From contig JAJEEG010000005.1 in the NCBI GenBank assembly GCA_022821085.1, forward strand, positions 1 through 64,000: a stretch of 64,000 nt of DNA. The letters are read 5' to 3'. Positions 33,808 through 42,805 of this stretch are shown here, piece by piece; position 1 is the first letter of the stretch, and each line of letters begins with the position of its first letter. The notes under the pieces were generated by a model. It saw only the letters and a list, made by a program, of their open reading frames with translations, did no database searches and was not told where the DNA came from. The position numbers and the translations under genes were made by a program. Source of the DNA: Candidatus Latescibacterota bacterium. GTDB lineage: Bacteria; JAAXHH01.

Positions 33808-34875
33808 ATGGCCCTGGAAAAGCAACTGACGAGCGCGGCGTGGTCCGGCGACCTGGCCGCCACGAAAGCCCTGCTGAAGGAAGACCCGGAGGCCGCCCGG
33901 CACTGGCAGCCCATCATGACGGCCGCCTTCACGGGGAGTACGGAGATCGTCAGGCTGCTGGTCGAACACGGCGCAGATCCCAACGTGATCAGCCGCAACA
34001 ACCATCGGCACCGGCCGCTGCATCGCGTGCTGGAACACAAGAAGACGATCCCCAAGGGTCCGCATCACGTGGAAACCGTGCGCGTCCTCCTCGAACTCGG
34101 CGCGCGCGTCGACCTGCGCGGCGGCCACGGCCGCATGACGGCGCCCTGCCTCGCCGCCGTGGGCGGGGAGATCCAGTTCCTGCCGGTGCTCCGCGAATAC
34201 ATCGAGGCATGGGATATCTTCACCTGCGTGGCCCTGGGTGAGGAGGATCGCGTCCGGTCGCTCCTGGACGGGGACGAAAGCCTGGCAGGCGCGGTGGACG
34301 AGAACCGGTGGCGGCCCCTGAACTACGCCGCGGCTTCCGGCGCGGGCCGGGACGACGGGTCGGTCGCTGCCCGCCTGGAGGCGATCGTCGTGTTGCTCCT
34401 GCAGCGGGGCGCCGAGGTGAACCGGCCTCCGCCGCCGCTGACCTCCGCCATTGGCAACCCAGCCATGATGCGGGCGATGCTGGAGGCCGGCGCGAAACCC
34501 GATCCCGGCCTGATCAGTGCCCTGTGGAACGTGGATTACGACTCCGTGGCACTGCTGCTGGAGGCGGGGGCGGACATCCGGCACCCCGCGGTGGACGACA
34601 CCTTGAGCGAACTGGTGCAGTACGGCACGTACAATATGGCCCGGTTCCTGATCGACCGCGGCGCCAACGTGAACGCCATCGACGATCACCGCGGACGCAC
34701 CGCGCTGCACTGGGCCGCCGTCCGCGGCGCCGGGAAGGCATTCGTCACCTACCTGCTCGACCAGGGCGCCGACCCGTCCATCCGGGACCGGGACGGCGCT
34801 ACGGCGCTGGACATCGCCCGCGAGAAGAAAAGGAAGGCCATCGAAACCATGCTCCTGGAAAGAAGAAGCCGATGA
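33808..34875 (+). CDS. Ankyrin-repeat protein
   Basis: 355 residues from ATG 33808 (GGGGGA nine bases upstream); a longer frame from 33748 begins inside the repeat. Several ankyrin motifs, for example TAAFTGSTEIVRLLVEHGAD and TALHWAAVRGAGKAF with LLDQGADPSIRDRDG. No signal peptide, so a cytoplasmic protein-protein scaffold. Stop overlaps the following GNAT start (ATGA at 34872). Confidence 0.85.
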   Translation: MALEKQLTSAAWSGDLAATKALLKEDPEAARHWQPIMTAAFTGSTEIVRLLVEHGADPNVISRNNHRHRPLHRVLEHKKTIPKGPHHVETVRVLLELGARVDLRGGHGRMTAPCLAAVGGEIQFLPVLREYIEAWDIFTCVALGEEDRVRSLLDGDESLAGAVDENRWRPLNYAAASGAGRDDGSVAARLEAIVVLLLQRGAEVNRPPPPLTSAIGNPAMMRAMLEAGAKPDPGLISALWNVDYDSVALLLEAGADIRHPAVDDTLSELVQYGTYNMARFLIDRGANVNAIDDHRGRTALHWAAVRGAGKAFVTYLLDQGADPSIRDRDGATALDIAREKKRKAIETMLLERRSR

Positions 34876-35366
34876 TCCGGTTACGCCGGGCTGGCGAAGA
34901 CGACTTCGAAGCCATCTGGACCATCTTCCACCGGGTCGTTCGGTCCGCCGACACCTATCCCTATCCGCCCGACACGGACAGGGACCAGGCCCGTGCGCTG
35001 TGGATGGCCCCGCCGAACCGGACCTACGTCGCGCTCGATGGCCGGGAGGTGGTGGGCACCTACTTTCTACGTCCCAACCAGCCGGGACAGGGCGCCCACG
35101 TGGCGAACGCGGGGTTCATGGTCGATCCGGACATCCAGGGCCGCGGCGTGGGACGGACCATGGGAACCCACGCCCTCGAAGAGGCGCGCCGCGCGGGGTT
35201 CCTGTCCATGCAGTTCAACATGGTCGTCGGCACGAACCAGCGGGCCGTCGCACTCTGGCGGGACCTGGGTTTTTCGATCGTCGGCACCGTGCCGGCCGCG
35301 TTCAATCATCCTGAACACGGCCTCGTGGATGTATACATCATGTACCGGAAACTGCAGGAACCTTAA
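34872..35366 (+). CDS. GNAT-family N-acetyltransferase
   Basis: 164 residues, overlapping the ankyrin stop. Contains the acetyl-CoA loop VDPDIQGRGVGRTM (motif A, Q/R-x-x-G-x-G/A) and GTNQRAVALWRDLGF (motif B). It transfers acetyl to an amine of a small molecule or protein. Tight coupling with the ankyrin protein suggests a shared role. Confidence 0.8.
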   Translation: MIRLRRAGEDDFEAIWTIFHRVVRSADTYPYPPDTDRDQARALWMAPPNRTYVALDGREVVGTYFLRPNQPGQGAHVANAGFMVDPDIQGRGVGRTMGTHALEEARRAGFLSMQFNMVVGTNQRAVALWRDLGFSIVGTVPAAFNHPEHGLVDVYIMYRKLQEP

Positions 35367-35369
35367 CCC

Positions 35370-36239
35370 ATGAAGCGGAACCTGTTCGCCCTCCTGGTCA
35401 GCCTGGCGGCCCTGTCCGGCCTGGCGGCCCTGTCCGGCGTCGCCGCCTGTACCGAACCGACGAATTCGAGCAACAGTCCCATGGATGCGCAGGCGGGGAA
35501 CGACACCACGGCGGTCGCGGCAACGTCCTATGCCTACGAGGTGGTCCGGACTTTCCCCCACGATACCGGCGCCTTTACCCAGGGCCTGGCGATCGAGGGC
35601 GAAACGCTGTACGAGAGTACCGGGAACTACGGCCTGTCCTCCCTGCGCCGGGTGGCGCTGCGGACCGGCGAAGTGGAACGGGTCCGCCGGCTTTCCGCGA
35701 CGATCTTCGGGGAAGGCCTCGCCCTCTACGACGACAAGATCATCCAGCTCACCTGGAAATCGGGTATCGGGTTCATCTACGACCGGGAAAGCTTCGAGTT
35801 GCTGCGGAGCGTGTCCTATCCCGGCGAGGGTTGGGGCATTACCTACGACGGCGCGCGGTTCATCATGAGCGACGGGTCGTCCAACCTGTACTTTCGCGAC
35901 AAGGTGACCTTCGCGGAAACCGGCCGCGTGTTCGTGCGGGACGGGGACGGCCCGGTGCGCAACCTGAACGAACTGGAGTACGTGAAGGGCGAGGTCTTCG
36001 CCAATATCTGGCAGGAGGACCGCATCGCCCGCATCGATCCCGAAACGGGGCGGGTCACGGGGTGGATCGACCTGGAGGGACTGCTCGAATCGGCGGGGCC
36101 TGGCGAGGGGGGCGGAACGGTGGATGTGCTCAACGGCATCGCCTACGATGCCGCGGGGGACCGGCTGTTCGTCACCGGGAAGTGGTGGCCCCGGCTCTTC
36201 GAGATCCGGCTGGTCGAAAAACAGGACCCCTCCGGGTAA
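35370..36239 (+). CDS. Glutaminyl-peptide cyclotransferase-like lipoprotein
   Basis: 289 residues. Signal peptide with lipobox VAAC (Cys27) after duplicated LAALSG segments coded by an 18-bp repeat, so it is probably anchored in the outer or inner membrane facing the periplasm. The rest is a five-bladed propeller of the plant-type glutamine cyclotransferase family: FPHDTGAFTQGLAIEG, YESTGNYGLSSLRRV, LTWKSGIGFIYD and LNELEYVKGEVFANIW. Converts N-terminal Gln to pyroglutamate. The stop lies in an 8-bp perfect hairpin (36232-36251). Confidence 0.8.
   Translation: MKRNLFALLVSLAALSGLAALSGVAACTEPTNSSNSPMDAQAGNDTTAVAATSYAYEVVRTFPHDTGAFTQGLAIEGETLYESTGNYGLSSLRRVALRTGEVERVRRLSATIFGEGLALYDDKIIQLTWKSGIGFIYDRESFELLRSVSYPGEGWGITYDGARFIMSDGSSNLYFRDKVTFAETGRVFVRDGDGPVRNLNELEYVKGEVFANIWQEDRIARIDPETGRVTGWIDLEGLLESAGPGEGGGTVDVLNGIAYDAAGDRLFVTGKWWPRLFEIRLVEKQDPSG
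35402..35437. repeat. 18-bp perfect duplication in a signal peptide
   Basis: 35402-35419 and 35420-35437 are identical, coding LAALSG twice in the hydrophobic core of the lipoprotein signal peptide. Confidence 0.85.
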
Positions 36240-36251
36240 CCGTTTACCCGG
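36232..36251 (+). terminator. Hairpin over the stop of the cyclotransferase gene
   Basis: Perfect 8-bp stem (CCGGGTAA with TTACCCGG) and 4-base loop; the stop codon TAA is inside the stem. There is no T-run after it, so termination would be weak or Rho-assisted. It lies between two convergent genes. Confidence 0.4.
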
Positions 36252-36304
36252 CCGATCCTGCCCTGTTCGACCATACCGGATATCGGATCTCTGCCTTCCT
36301 TGTC

Positions 36305-37243
36305 TTAAAACCTGGCCGAAATGGTGAACTTGGTGATGTCCTGGAGCGTCGAGCTCGTGGTGTAGCTGAAGTCGATGCGGTACATATTCCACTGCAGGCC
36401 GCCGCCGAACGTGGGCGTTTTCACATCGCCGTCCGCGTCGTGCACGTACCCCGTCCGCAGCGCGATCAGATCCTGGTACCAGTATTCCAGCCCGACGTTC
36501 AGGATGTTACCGCTGTCCTCCAGCAACATGCGGTTGAGGTCGACGGCAAGAAGCAGGCTGTTCGACCCGTCTTCGAGCGCCGTGAGCGCGGCGCCTACCT
36601 TGAGGTTCCGGGACAGCGGATCTCCCTGGTTCGAATCCGTGTACTTGATTTCCGTCCCCAGGTTCTGAAGGACGCCGGCCACGGTGAACCTCGGCATGAC
36701 GCGGGCGGTCACGCCGACGTCCAGGGCGAAGCTCGTGCCCACCCCGTTGTCCTCGTCGGACAGGGCGCTCCGGATGATCTTCAGATTGGAACCAACCCCC
36801 AGGCGGTCGTTGATCAGGGCGCCGTAGGAGAGGGACACCGCCATGTCCGAACTCTTGAACGTCCCCTGGCTGTCCCCCGCCGCGTTCACCCTCTGTTGTT
36901 CACCCAGGGAAAGATAGGGAAGGCTGACGCCGAAGGTCCCGATGCCTTCGACCGGATGCACGTAGGAGAAGTGAAGGTAGTAAAGATCGTCCGCCAGGTA
37001 AGGCAACCATTTGAAATAGGTTCCCGACACTCCGCTGTTCTCCAGGAATCCCATTCCGCCCGGATTCCACGCGGGGACCTGGGCGCCCCGGGCGTGGGCG
37101 ACGCCGGTCTCGCCCATGGCCGTGGACCGCGCGTCGGGCGCGATCTGCAGAAACAGGCCGCCGGCCTGGCCGACACCGGCCTGGATACGCTGGACCGGCA
37201 GGGCCAGCAGCAACATCATGAGCAGGTAGCTTAACTTTCTCAC
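36305..37243 (-). CDS. PorV/PorQ family outer-membrane protein
   Basis: 312 residues from GTG 37243 (GGAGGAG upstream). A signal peptide (1-22) is followed by LQIAPDARSTAMGETGVAHA, the hallmark of the PorV/PorQ family, then many beta strands of a barrel ending with an aromatic (ISARF). PorV recruits type IX-secreted cargo; PorQ-like proteins also occur without that system. No other type IX component is visible in the window. Confidence 0.8.
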   Translation of the reverse strand: MRKLSYLLMMLLLALPVQRIQAGVGQAGGLFLQIAPDARSTAMGETGVAHARGAQVPAWNPGGMGFLENSGVSGTYFKWLPYLADDLYYLHFSYVHPVEGIGTFGVSLPYLSLGEQQRVNAAGDSQGTFKSSDMAVSLSYGALINDRLGVGSNLKIIRSALSDEDNGVGTSFALDVGVTARVMPRFTVAGVLQNLGTEIKYTDSNQGDPLSRNLKVGAALTALEDGSNSLLLAVDLNRMLLEDSGNILNVGLEYWYQDLIALRTGYVHDADGDVKTPTFGGGLQWNMYRIDFSYTTSSTLQDITKFTISARF

Positions 37244-37282
37244 GTTTTCTCCTCCATAACTAATCTCCCCTTTTTAACTGGT

Positions 37283-37336
37283 CCTGACAACCGAATTCCT
37301 GTCAGTAACCGAATTCCTGTCGGTAACGGAATTCCT
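37283..37336. repeat. 18-bp tandem repeat, three copies, upstream of PorV gene
   Basis: Units 37283-37300, 37301-37318 and 37319-37336; core ACCGAATTCCT. Lies 40 bases upstream of the PorV start in the leader. Confidence 0.85.
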
Positions 37337-37521
37337 ATCGGCAGCGGATACTTGCGTCAAATGAGTGGCGCCATAACCGGCCTGTGCCGGCATCGCGCGT
37401 CCCATTTCCAGATCGATCGTAAGATAAGGGCGGAGTATGACGAATATATGACGGTGAAATGAAAATTCGGTGGTAGGCTGTGTCAGGGCGAAGTTGGATA
37501 CGAGGCGGGCCTGGAATGGCG

Positions 37522-38619
37522 TCAGGCCGGCACGTCCACCCACTTCCGGGACGCCGCCGCCTCGAGGATGGCCTCCGCCACGACCTGTGCGCGCATGCCG
37601 TGGTAGAAAGACGGCACGCAGTCCCGACCCTCGCGGATGGCGCAGACGAACTCCCAGGCCTGGTCGAAGCGAAAGGTCTGCTGTGGGTCGCCTTCTTTCG
37701 GGTCGCGGGGAGAACCGGGCAGGGCGAGGAAGCGCTTCGGTACGCTGCGCCGCCGGTATTTCTCTCGCCGCGGTCCGGCCTGGATGGCAAAGGGGGTGTG
37801 AAGCCGGTAGGCGGCGGAACCATTGCTCCCGTTCAACTCGCAGAGGTCATGGTCGCCGGCGGGCCCGTGGCCCTTGGTCAACTTGCCCATCTCGAACACG
37901 CCCGTGGTCCCCGATTCGAATTCGGCGATCCAGGCGACCCAGTCCTCCACGTCCTGCGGTTCGCAGGATCGTCCGTCCTCCGTGTGGTCCCGGGGAACGA
38001 CCTGCTTCAGCGACGCGCATACCGACCTGATCGGGCCGAGCAGGTCCTCGGCGAAGTCGATGCGGTGGATGCCCATGTCGCCGAGTTCCCCCGTCGCCGC
38101 CATGTGCCGGTACTGGCGCCATCCCACGGAATGCTCGCCCCAGTCCTGGAGACGCTGGAAGCGCGCGTGGCGTATCTCGCCGAGGTGGCCTTCGTCGACC
38201 AGGTGCTTCAGGTAGCGCATGCCGGGCACGAACCGGTAGGTAAAGGCGGTCATGTGACGGACGCCGGCGTCCCGGGCGGACTGGTACATGTCGACGGTCT
38301 CCGCGACGGTCATGCCGATGGGTTTTTCACACAGCACGTGACAGCCCGCCCCGATGGCTTTGAGCACGATATCGCGGTGGTACACGTTCGGCACGGCGAC
38401 GGTCACGGCGTCCGGCCTGACGGCGGCCAGGAACCGGGCCACGTCCGTGTAACCGGCCGCGACGCCCCACTGGGCCTGCCTGCGTGCCAGCAGGTCTTCG
38501 TCCACCTCGCACAGGCCGGCGATCTCCACGCCCGGAATGCGGGAGAACCCCGGGTAATGCACGAATTCGCAGACCGATCCGAGTCCGATGAGCCCGATGC
38601 GCAGGTTGCCTGCCGACAT
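37522..38619 (-). CDS. Gfo/Idh/MocA-type NAD(P)-dependent oxidoreductase
   Basis: 365 residues. Rossmann motif GLIGLGSV (9-16) and the EKP catalytic motif (98-100) mark the Gfo/Idh/MocA family; MGIHRIDFAEDLLG follows. It oxidises or epimerises sugars, inositols or their derivatives. AGGAG lies eight bases before ATG 38619. Substrate unknown. It is 22 bases downstream of the ceramidase-like gene, so co-transcription is likely. Confidence 0.75.
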   Translation of the reverse strand: MSAGNLRIGLIGLGSVCEFVHYPGFSRIPGVEIAGLCEVDEDLLARRQAQWGVAAGYTDVARFLAAVRPDAVTVAVPNVYHRDIVLKAIGAGCHVLCEKPIGMTVAETVDMYQSARDAGVRHMTAFTYRFVPGMRYLKHLVDEGHLGEIRHARFQRLQDWGEHSVGWRQYRHMAATGELGDMGIHRIDFAEDLLGPIRSVCASLKQVVPRDHTEDGRSCEPQDVEDWVAWIAEFESGTTGVFEMGKLTKGHGPAGDHDLCELNGSNGSAAYRLHTPFAIQAGPRREKYRRRSVPKRFLALPGSPRDPKEGDPQQTFRFDQAWEFVCAIREGRDCVPSFYHGMRAQVVAEAILEAAASRKWVDVPA

Positions 38620-38641
38620 GTCTTAAGCTCCTGTCTTTTAG

Positions 38642-40087
38642 CTACTTCAGATCCCAGGCCGCGAGCTGCCGCTCGATCGCGGCGGTCACCGCTTCGAGTC
38701 CGCCCGGGCCGACGGCCGCCGCCTCTTCCTGGTAAAGTCCCTTGCCGTAGTCGTCCGCGGGAAGCAGGTAGCCGCCCGTCCCCCGGTTGCACAGGACGAT
38801 TACGACGATGGCGGTCGCCGGAAAGCGGGCCCGCAGCTCGCGCTGAAGCACGCTGTACGGTTCGCCGCTGACCATTACGAGGACGCCTTCGCCGATGCGC
38901 CAGAGCGTGACGCCGTAGGAAGCGGCCTCCCTGTCCGGTGGAAGCGTCTCGATACGCCTCATGGCCCGCCGGACCCGTTCGATGCGGGCGCGGCAGTCGG
39001 CGGCTTCCCGGTCCAGCCCATCCTGCCTGGCGACCTTTTCGCGGGACGTCCATTCGGCGAGTTGTTCGTCGAGTTCCGCCTGCCCCGGGAGGTCCAGCAG
39101 GGGCAGGTCCAGGGTCATCACGGCGGCATCGAAGGCTTCGAGCCCTTGCGCGCGCCCGGCATCCATGGGGCTTTGACGCCAGACCCCTATGGTGGCGCCC
39201 GAGATCACGGGACCGTCGTAGCGCATCTCGGTCCCGTCGGGCAGCAGGCCCTCCAGGGCTGAAAGTGCGGCGTAGCCCAGTTGAAGTCCGTTCCGGTCCG
39301 CCGTCTCCGTTTCGCCCACGAACCCGTACCGCGGTCCGAGGTCCCCGCTCGCGCCCAGCAGGAACACGCAGGGTGCGCCGGTTTCCCGCTCCACGACTTC
39401 CCGCATGGCGCCTGGGTAGTCGGGACTGATCAGCGTATTGTCCCAGGCCAGGGTTGTCGGGTGGCAGCTGTAGTTGACCAGGGTGGCGACCAGCCGGCCT
39501 TCCCGGTCGGTGGCGCGGGTGACCACGACCGCGTCGTCGGCGGCCCGGTCCGGGTTGGACCCAACGGCGTACAGCTGGTTTTCTTCATCCCAGTAATCCC
39601 GGTTGTACGCCAGGTCGCACCGGCCGAATCCGAAGGCCAGGTCGACCGGCTGCACGGCATCCCTGCCCGCTGAAACGAGGCCGGCGAGCCCCTTGCCCAG
39701 GTCGTCCAGGTATCCCGGGATCAGCGCGCCGCCCTCGTGCTCCAGGCGATCGGGATCGTAGTTGCCCGCGGCGTGGGTATGGGAGAAGGTGATGACGACG
39801 CGTTCTGCGGGCAGGCCGGTTCCGGCGGAAACGGTATCCGAAAGACGCTGCAGGTCGCCGGCCTGCAGCCAGCCGAGTTCGAGGGCGACGAGGGCGTGTT
39901 CCTCCCCGGATCCGGGGTCCGCGAACACCAGCGCGGAGGCGGTCAGCTCCCGGTGCACGCCCGTGGATGCGTCATGCTTCGCCGCACCCCAGCTGCGGTG
40001 ATAGATCCCCGCGGGCGGGGTGATGTCGATCCGTGCGAAGCCCAGGCCGCACCGGCCGGCCGGCATGACGATTACGCGTTGACTCAA
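38642..40087 (-). CDS. Neutral/alkaline ceramidase-like protein
   Basis: I place the start at TTG 40087, with AAGGAT seven bases upstream; ATG 40066 is seven codons later. About 481 residues. FARIDITPPAGIYHRSWGA, VVITFSHTHAAGNYDPD and LVNYSCHPTTLAWDN match neutral/alkaline non-lysosomal ceramidase-type N-terminal domains, whose His residues bind Zn2+; the SHTH and SCHP motifs are the likely ligands. No signal peptide is apparent. Widespread in marine bacteria that degrade carbohydrates or lipids; substrate is unproven. Confidence 0.6.
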   Translation of the reverse strand: MSQRVIVMPAGRCGLGFARIDITPPAGIYHRSWGAAKHDASTGVHRELTASALVFADPGSGEEHALVALELGWLQAGDLQRLSDTVSAGTGLPAERVVITFSHTHAAGNYDPDRLEHEGGALIPGYLDDLGKGLAGLVSAGRDAVQPVDLAFGFGRCDLAYNRDYWDEENQLYAVGSNPDRAADDAVVVTRATDREGRLVATLVNYSCHPTTLAWDNTLISPDYPGAMREVVERETGAPCVFLLGASGDLGPRYGFVGETETADRNGLQLGYAALSALEGLLPDGTEMRYDGPVISGATIGVWRQSPMDAGRAQGLEAFDAAVMTLDLPLLDLPGQAELDEQLAEWTSREKVARQDGLDREAADCRARIERVRRAMRRIETLPPDREAASYGVTLWRIGEGVLVMVSGEPYSVLQRELRARFPATAIVVIVLCNRGTGGYLLPADDYGKGLYQEEAAAVGPGGLEAVTAAIERQLAAWDLK

Positions 40088-40109
40088 GGGGTCATCCTTT
40101 CTGGTGTGC

Positions 40110-40922
40110 TCAGGCGGAGTTCCGCATTTCCAGTATCTGAACGGCCGTCCCGGCTTCCAGCACACCGGGGGACCGGTGCACCGCATTATGGCCGAAGGAT
40201 GGCGACGGCCGGCCGAACCTGCGATAGGTCGCCAGCGTCCTCAGCGGTTCCTTGCCGGGCGTCCCGCTTTCCTGCTCGACCAGGACCGTGGCGCACCGGC
40301 CGCAGGGTTTTACCAGGTCGAGTTCCACGTCTCCCACGCGAACGCGCTTCCACGTGTCTTCCGCGTAGGGCGGGCAGTCGGCCACGACCACATTGGGCCT
40401 GAAGCGGTTCATGCGGACGGGTTCCTCCAGCCGCGCGTTCAGGTCCGCCAGGGAGGCTTCCGAGATCATCAGCAGAGGAAAGCCGTCAGCAAAACCCACC
40501 TGGTCGCCGGGCCGGGCCGCATAATCCGGGTCCACGGGCCGCACGAAGTCCGTTTTGAAATACAGCAGGCGGCAGGAAGTATCCAGGTACGTGCCGAACC
40601 AGTCCGCGGCTTCATTGCCCTGGTCGATCCCCTCGCAGCGATCTCCCCATACGTCCACGTTTCGAATGTCGCCCTCCTCGATGCGTGGTGCCGACAGGTC
40701 CTCCATTCCCGGTGCCGACAGGGTCAGCCCTCCTGCTTCCCAATCGGGCTGCACGAGGGCCAGGGCGGGCGTGTCGCGCTGCGTGAGCATCGCGCCCCCG
40801 TCGCCGACGACGATCCACGACCGGTCGTCTCGGATTCCCCGGGCGTCGAGCTGCGCCCGCGTCAACTCGTGGCCGGCGCAGGACTTGATGGGATAGACGT
40901 GGAGGGAGGAGATGTAGGGCAT
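40110..40922 (-). CDS. MOSC-domain protein with N-terminal beta-barrel
   Basis: 270 residues from ATG 40922 (AAAGGACC just upstream). SLHVYPIKSCAGHELT starts the MOSC N-terminal beta-barrel; FRPNVVV and KPCGRCATVLVEQESGTPG form the MOSC core with the conserved Cys that binds molybdenum cofactor sulfur. The fold occurs in molybdopterin-dependent reduction of N-hydroxylated compounds and in sulfur transfer. Electron partner not visible. Confidence 0.8.
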   Translation of the reverse strand: MPYISSLHVYPIKSCAGHELTRAQLDARGIRDDRSWIVVGDGGAMLTQRDTPALALVQPDWEAGGLTLSAPGMEDLSAPRIEEGDIRNVDVWGDRCEGIDQGNEAADWFGTYLDTSCRLLYFKTDFVRPVDPDYAARPGDQVGFADGFPLLMISEASLADLNARLEEPVRMNRFRPNVVVADCPPYAEDTWKRVRVGDVELDLVKPCGRCATVLVEQESGTPGKEPLRTLATYRRFGRPSPSFGHNAVHRSPGVLEAGTAVQILEMRNSA

Positions 40923-40962
40923 GGATGGTCCTTTCAGGTGCAATCGATCGAATAGTTCACTT

Positions 40963-40974
40963 GTACAATTGTAC
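40963..40974. promoter_or_regulatory. 12-bp perfect palindrome upstream of MOSC gene
   Basis: GTACAATTGTAC lies 41 bases before the MOSC start, next to TATAGT read on the minus strand (40978-40973), which could be a -10 box. A repressor-type dyad is plausible; no -35 is clear. Confidence 0.35.
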
Positions 40975-41054
40975 TATACCTATATTCTGCCTAAACCCGC
41001 GGTGCGGCATATCGTTGATCCGGTTCTGCGCTTCACAGTAAGCCGCGCAGACCG

Positions 41055-41774
41055 TCAATCCTTCTTTTTCTTCGCCGGACCCTTACGGGCGACCTGCGTC
41101 CGCTGCGGCCGCAGGACGATCTGCGTGATCACCGTCCCCTCCCGCTGGTCCACGGCCTGCGCGACGGCGCCGGCAACGCATTCGGGCGTGATGTGGGCAT
41201 CGGGTTCCTCTCCCGGCTCGAAGTCCACGTGGTCGTAGAACGGCGTCCGGGTCATGTCAGGATACAGGGTCACCACCCGGACGCCGCTCTTGCGCACCTC
41301 GCTGAAGAGCGCCTGCCCGAACCCGTGGAGACCGGCCTTCGTCGCGCCGTAGGCGGCTCCGAAGGGTCCGGGATTCAACGCCGCGGTCGATGCGATGTTG
41401 ACGACATATCCCCGGGATGCTTCCAGGTGCCGCAGGGTCGCCCGGGTCAGGACCATGGGCGCGATCAGGTTGGTCCGCACCATGCGTTCTATCCGGTCGG
41501 GCGCCATGGCGGCGTGGGGGCCGAAGAAACCGACGCCGGCGTTGTTGACCAGGATCTTAAGGCCCCCGGTCGTTCTGAGCAGTTCCTCGGTGCGGTCCAG
41601 CAGGACCCGGGTATCGGTGACGTCGCATTCGACCGCAGTGAACCGGGCGTGGTGGAAAGCGGTCTTCCCGTGGTCCCGGGCATACCCGTATACTTCGTAA
41701 CCCATTTCGACCAGGCGGGCGGCGATGGCCAGGCCGATCCCGGAGGAAGCGCCGGTGACCAGTGCTACGTCCAT
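41055..41774 (-). CDS. Short-chain dehydrogenase/reductase
   Basis: 239 residues. TGASSGIG (7-14) is the NAD(P) loop; Ser129, Tyr142 and Lys146 (YGATK) form the catalytic triad; NNAG (77-80) is present. It has a Lys-rich C-terminal tail (AKKKKD). Its ATG overlaps the stop of the radical SAM gene by ten bases, so translation is probably coupled. Substrate unknown. Confidence 0.8.
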   Translation of the reverse strand: MDVALVTGASSGIGLAIAARLVEMGYEVYGYARDHGKTAFHHARFTAVECDVTDTRVLLDRTEELLRTTGGLKILVNNAGVGFFGPHAAMAPDRIERMVRTNLIAPMVLTRATLRHLEASRGYVVNIASTAALNPGPFGAAYGATKAGLHGFGQALFSEVRKSGVRVVTLYPDMTRTPFYDHVDFEPGEEPDAHITPECVAGAVAQAVDQREGTVITQIVLRPQRTQVARKGPAKKKKD

Positions 41775-42805
41775 GCGAAGATCCGCTCCTCTCCGAAGTG
41801 GTCTCCCAGGCGCTTCCGCATGAAGGCGGTCATTTCCTCCCTCCGCTCGGCGGGGTAGGTCACGGTCGTGTCCTCCTGCATGAATTCGCCGTACAGCAGC
41901 GGTGTATCCCGCCGCTGGCGTCTCATGCGCTGGAAATGGTCCTTCGACAGGCGGAACGCGCCCACGGTCACGTCGCGGACGGCGGCCGGGTCGATCCTCT
42001 GAACGACCTCCTCGACCAGGTCCCCGTATAGGGCGGACCAGGACGGAACGGCGAGGACCGGGTCGAAGCAGAGACGGACCGGCCAGCCGTCGTCTATGGC
42101 CGACCGGACGGCCTCCAGCCTCCGGTTGAGCGGCGCCGTCCCATGTTCGTAGCGCGCGGCGACCGGTTCGGGGGAAAGCGTCCAGGCGAGGATGACGCGT
42201 CCCGTGGGCGGCAGATCCCGAATGGCGCGGTACGCGGCGCTCTTGGTACGGATCTCGATAAGCAGGTCCGGTTCCTCGCGGGCGAATTCAATCCACGCGC
42301 GGCAGTAGGGCACGACCGATTCGAAAGCGAGCAGGTCGGTGTCGTACGAGATGCACAGGTAAAACGGCTGCGCAGGATTCGACCTGTCACGAATGCCCTC
42401 GCGCGTCGCGATAAAATAGTCTTCCAGGTTCACGAAAACCACGATATTCGCCGAGGGATACATGCCCTGCAGGTAGCAGTAGTCGCAGTTGTACACGCAG
42501 TTGAACATGAGCGTGTTGTAGTGGAAGTCCTCGAAGCTGAAGTTCTGGCTGTTTCCCGATCCGTCGTAAAGGAACCGGTCCTTCTTCACGGCCAGGATCA
42601 GTTTCATGCTCTCCTTCTGCGCCTGGAACCGCTGCCGCGGCCGGGCGAATACCGTCTTGTAGTCGTCGATCTCCACCACACAGGCCTTCGCGAAGCGTTC
42701 CCGGATGCGCCGCGTGAGCGGGTATTCCTTCGCGCTGCGCTCGATGTAGAGGTGGGAGAAGTTACTCCACCGAGAGGATGTCCCGAAGTCGTTCAAATTG
42801 CGCAT
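41765..42805 (-). CDS. SPL-family (spore photoproduct lyase-like) radical SAM protein
   Basis: 346 residues. Cys103, Cys107, Cys110 (FNCVYNCDYCYLQGMYPSAN) make the CxxxCxxC radical SAM cluster, and the surrounding motif matches spore photoproduct lyase. Cys151 (YLCISYDTD) sits where SPL has its H-donor Cys. SPL reverses a UV-induced thymine dimer, but such homologues exist in non-sporulating bacteria. It overlaps the nucleosidase stop by 44 bases and the SDR start by ten, so the three form one unit. Confidence 0.75.
   Translation of the reverse strand: MRNLNDFGTSSRWSNFSHLYIERSAKEYPLTRRIRERFAKACVVEIDDYKTVFARPRQRFQAQKESMKLILAVKKDRFLYDGSGNSQNFSFEDFHYNTLMFNCVYNCDYCYLQGMYPSANIVVFVNLEDYFIATREGIRDRSNPAQPFYLCISYDTDLLAFESVVPYCRAWIEFAREEPDLLIEIRTKSAAYRAIRDLPPTGRVILAWTLSPEPVAARYEHGTAPLNRRLEAVRSAIDDGWPVRLCFDPVLAVPSWSALYGDLVEEVVQRIDPAAVRDVTVGAFRLSKDHFQRMRRQRRDTPLLYGEFMQEDTTVTYPAERREEMTAFMRKRLGDHFGEERIFAWT

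Noticed and set aside
37274-37543. 89-codon minus-strand ORF with DRNSVT repeats
   Set aside because: It is the translation of the 18-bp repeat plus leader DNA; no ribosome site, and it overlaps the end of the Gfo/Idh gene.
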